A stretch of DNA of 64,000 nucleotides from Desulfamplus sp. (lineage in GTDB: Bacteria; Desulfobacterota; Desulfobacteria; Desulfobacterales; Desulfobacteraceae), in NCBI GenBank assembly GCA_015232555.1, contig JADFZJ010000001.1:62001-126000 (forward strand), in the 5' to 3' direction. Below are positions 61,792-64,000 of the stretch, in pieces. Numbering within the stretch: the stretch's first letter is position 1; every line of letters starts with the position of its first letter. Both the position numbers and the translations under genes were made by a program. The notes under the pieces are model-generated. The model saw only the letters and a list, made by a program, of their open reading frames with translations, was not told the DNA's origin and made no database searches.

Positions 61792-63816
61792 TTATTTCTT
61801 TATCTTCTGCTTTGTTGAATTGCGTTTTATGATGAGCGAATGATCTCCTTGTCTTTTGGTCTCTCCTCTTACAATTGCTCTGTTTTCTGATTCAGATATA
61901 TGCTTTTGGGTTATCACATTTTTTTGCTTTTCTTTTGCTTTAATATTGTTTTCAACAAAAAGTTGTTCACCTGTAAAGGGGCATTTTTGTGTGTAATACA
62001 TCAGAGTTGAATAGCTTGAAGGAGTTGGTGTGAATATCTGAATCTGTTCAGGGGTTATGTGGAGTTGTTCACGTGCAAATTTTTTAAGTTGTTCCATATC
62101 ATCAAGTGTGCAGCCAGGGTGATCAGCCATAAGATAATAGGTCAAAAACTGCCTCTTATCAAATGTTTGAGAGAGTTCGTCAAATCTTTTTTTAAACTCC
62201 AGCAGGCATGAGTTAACAAATGGATGAGAGTTTGTATGAGAGTCTCTTATTTTATTTTTATTTCTCATTGTATCAGCCATTACATTAGAGTTATCAAGCA
62301 GAGCAGGTTTGTCTGATTTACCCATAAGTTCAAGCAGATGAGGCTGAGTATGTTCTGGTGCTACTTTTAACTGTCCTGAAACGTGATCTTTTACAATAGA
62401 TTCAAGATATTTATTACCATGTTTTTTATCCGCAAAAATAAGATCATATCTTATACCTGAAGCCACAAAAACTTTTCTGACGCCTTTAATCTGCCTGATT
62501 TTTTTCAAAAGTTCTATCTGATTTGAGTGATCAGGCTTTAAATTTTTGCAGATATTAGGAAACATACAGCGTTTGTCCTGACAAGCTCCATGTTTGAGTT
62601 TTTTTTCGCATTCAAATCCATACATGTTTGCAGTGGGACCGCCTACATCAGAGATTATCCCCTTAAAATCAGGGTGTTGGGTTAATTTATTGATCTCATT
62701 GATGATAGACTCCTCACTTCTCCATCTGACAGTTCTGCCTTCATGCAAAGCAATTGAGCAAAAATTGCACTCTCCGTAACAGCCTCTATGAGTTGATATC
62801 GAAAACTGAATCGTATCAAGAGCTGCTACTTTGCCTGACTGTTTGTAATATGGATGAACATCTCGTTCAAACTCAAGGGCTGAAATCTCATCCATGCCTT
62901 GAGTATCAGGGTAAAACGCAGGCGGATTTTGGACAAGATATCTTGAATCCTGTTGCTGCACCAATCCATGAGCGGTTAAAGGGTCGTTGTTCTTATAAAA
63001 GGTGTGGAAACTTTCGGCAAATTTATCTTTATCTTGTTTTACAATCTCATAAGAAGGAAGGGGGATATATTTGAAAGGCGGTTTAGAATGGTAAATGTCA
63101 GATGGAAAATCATGTTTTGATATAATCTCACCTGAAGGACAATTATCATTTGATAGCAAATTATCTGGGAGCTGGGGCACTTTTGAAATATAGCAAAGCC
63201 CTCTTATTTTATGAATTTGGGATATCTTTTTTTCAGCCTCATTATCTTTAGGGGTATTAAAAGCACCTTTGAGAACATTTGCAAGCTGAATTACCGCAGA
63301 TTCTCCCATACCATAAATAAGATAATCAGCCTTTGCATCAAATAAAATTGAACGCCTGACGCTGTCTGACCAGAAATCATAGTGGCAGATTCGTCTTAAA
63401 CTTGCCTCAATTCCGCCAAGCACAATAGGAGAAGTGTTCTTGAAATAGCGTTTGACAAGATTGGCGTAAGCAATCACTGCCCTGTCAGGTCGTCTGTTGT
63501 TGATACCTCCTGGAGTGTAATCATCGCTTTTCCGTCTTTTTTTAAGGGCTGTGTAGTTAGAAACCATTGAATCGACAGCCCCAGAGCTGATTCCCCAAAA
63601 AAGAGAAGGCTCTCCCAATCTTGTTATATCTTTGTCAGAGTCTATATCAGGCTGTGCAATAATTCCAACCTTAAATCCATTTTTCACAAGCGTCTTGCCG
63701 ATAACAGCAACACCTGTTGATGGAGAGTCAATGTAAGCATCGCCTGTTACAAGGATAACATCAAGGGATTGCCAGCCAAGAATTGAAAGCTCTTTTGTGG
63801 TAGTGGGGAGAAACAT
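61792..63816 (-). CDS. YgiQ-family radical SAM protein
   Basis: A 674-residue protein of the UPF0313/YgiQ family. The N-terminal YgiQ-specific domain is clear (LGWQSLDVILVTGDAYIDSP, GVAVIGKTLV, GGIEASLRRICHYDFWSD). The radical SAM motif is RGCYGECNFCSIALHEGR (~345), with CxxxCxxC. A C-terminal block includes ADHPGCTLDDMEQLKKF and FTPTPSSYSTLMYYT. Function is unknown for the family. An Asn/Asp-rich insertion lies near 505-530 (DNSNVMADTMRNKNKIRD). The ATG overlaps the darP stop by one base (TGATG), indicating coupling. Confidence 0.92.
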   Translation of the reverse strand: MFLPTTTKELSILGWQSLDVILVTGDAYIDSPSTGVAVIGKTLVKNGFKVGIIAQPDIDSDKDITRLGEPSLFWGISSGAVDSMVSNYTALKKRRKSDDYTPGGINNRRPDRAVIAYANLVKRYFKNTSPIVLGGIEASLRRICHYDFWSDSVRRSILFDAKADYLIYGMGESAVIQLANVLKGAFNTPKDNEAEKKISQIHKIRGLCYISKVPQLPDNLLSNDNCPSGEIISKHDFPSDIYHSKPPFKYIPLPSYEIVKQDKDKFAESFHTFYKNNDPLTAHGLVQQQDSRYLVQNPPAFYPDTQGMDEISALEFERDVHPYYKQSGKVAALDTIQFSISTHRGCYGECNFCSIALHEGRTVRWRSEESIINEINKLTQHPDFKGIISDVGGPTANMYGFECEKKLKHGACQDKRCMFPNICKNLKPDHSNQIELLKKIRQIKGVRKVFVASGIRYDLIFADKKHGNKYLESIVKDHVSGQLKVAPEHTQPHLLELMGKSDKPALLDNSNVMADTMRNKNKIRDSHTNSHPFVNSCLLEFKKRFDELSQTFDKRQFLTYYLMADHPGCTLDDMEQLKKFAREQLHITPEQIQIFTPTPSSYSTLMYYTQKCPFTGEQLFVENNIKAKEKQKNVITQKHISESENRAIVRGETKRQGDHSLIIKRNSTKQKIKK

Positions 63817-64000
63817 CAGGATTTGTTTAGATGGGACATTTTTTCCATTATAGAGGTCAGAGAGGTGATATCAACTTCTCTCATAATTACACCAATATAT
63901 TGCAACTGCCGTTTCCTTGCTCCATGCTTTGTAAGGGTTCTTGCAATTGATAATGCTTTTTTAAGCTCAGAGGAGATGTCTAATCTATTGACCTCGGTTT
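63816..64000 (-). CDS. darP: DarP/YjgA-type ribosome-associated protein, C-terminal part (5' partial)
   Basis: A minus-strand frame is open from the window edge to a TGA at 63816-63818, giving 61 residues. The visible part reads SSELKKALSIARTLTKHGAR, then RKRQLQYIGVIMREVDITSL, and ends MSHLNKS. The ARxxTKHGARKRQLQYIGxxMRE pattern is typical of the DUF615/YjgA (DarP) family, which assists late assembly of the 50S ribosomal subunit. The N-terminal part lies outside the window. The stop codon overlaps the ygiQ start by one base. Confidence 0.82.
   Translation of the reverse strand, partial: TEVNRLDISSELKKALSIARTLTKHGARKRQLQYIGVIMREVDITSLTSIMEKMSHLNKS

Overview
The window is A+T-rich DNA from a bacterium, most likely a sulfate-reducing member of the Desulfobacterota (Desulfobacteraceae-like). 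The strongest pointer is a complete Qrc-type membrane quinone reductase operon: multihaem cytochrome c, molybdopterin-family protein, Fe-S protein and NrfD-like membrane protein (21148-26498). Supporting pointers are a system II cytochrome c maturation pair, a 2-hydroxyacyl-CoA dehydratase activase-type protein, a PxxKW-family Cys-rich protein and Cys-cluster histidine kinases. I cannot name a species from the sequence alone.

Layout. 1-4085: C-terminal part of an acyl-CoA dehydratase activase-type protein, a secreted protein and an orphan ParA ATPase. 4143-15202 (minus strand): a DHH phosphoesterase; a sensory operon (periplasmic-binding lipoprotein, histidine kinase, REC-STAS regulator); a QmcA/NfeD pair; two conserved proteins of unknown function; a coiled-coil membrane protein; guaA. 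15492-26737 (plus strand): efp, a hybrid histidine kinase, resB/ccsA cytochrome c maturation genes, the qrcABCD operon and a 67-residue membrane protein, closed by a strong terminator. 26852-26928: tRNA-His(GTG). 26907-37185 (minus strand): a four-gene operon that looks like an uncharacterised, probably defensive, nucleic-acid-processing system. 37319-44561: hydrolase, HD-GYP protein, phosphoesterase, exported protein and a PomAB/MotAB-type stator pair. 44970-54288 (plus strand): RpiR regulator, lysine 2,3-aminomutase family protein, pntAA-pntAB-pntB transhydrogenase and a cbiMQO metal transporter. 54344-64000: a lipoprotein, STAS protein, PxxKW protein, aminotransferase, truA, isochorismatase-fold hydrolase, a flagellar-rod-type fragment, and a minus-strand cluster darP-ygiQ-MATE-fdhD.

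Most unusual items. (1) The operon at 26907-37185 encodes two DUF2791/BrxD-like P-loop ATPases, a 277-residue protein of unknown family, and a single polypeptide of about 2170 residues. That polypeptide joins an Lhr-like SF2 helicase, a Cas4/RecB-type Fe-S nuclease, an RNase H-like region and a UPF1/DNA2-like SF1 helicase. Its last codons run antisense into the tRNA-His gene. No methyltransferase, PglZ or integrase gene is visible, so it does not match a standard BREX locus. (2) PntB carries two tandem NADP-binding (dIII) domains, and in both the usual Lys-Arg-Ser 2'-phosphate contact is replaced by Asn-Phe-Asp. (3) A dispersed element of about 48 bp with a GCAGC-GAA-GCTGC hairpin core occurs ten times at seven intergenic sites, always in the same orientation whatever the direction of the neighbouring genes. 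Twice it provides the stop codon of a minus-strand gene. (4) Many conserved enzymes carry Ser/Asn/Asp-rich low-complexity insertions.

Regulatory reading is limited to motif inspection. The best candidates are a sigma70-like promoter ahead of qrcA, a structured leader ahead of the PxxKW gene, and a perfect 10-bp hairpin between pntAA and pntAB.
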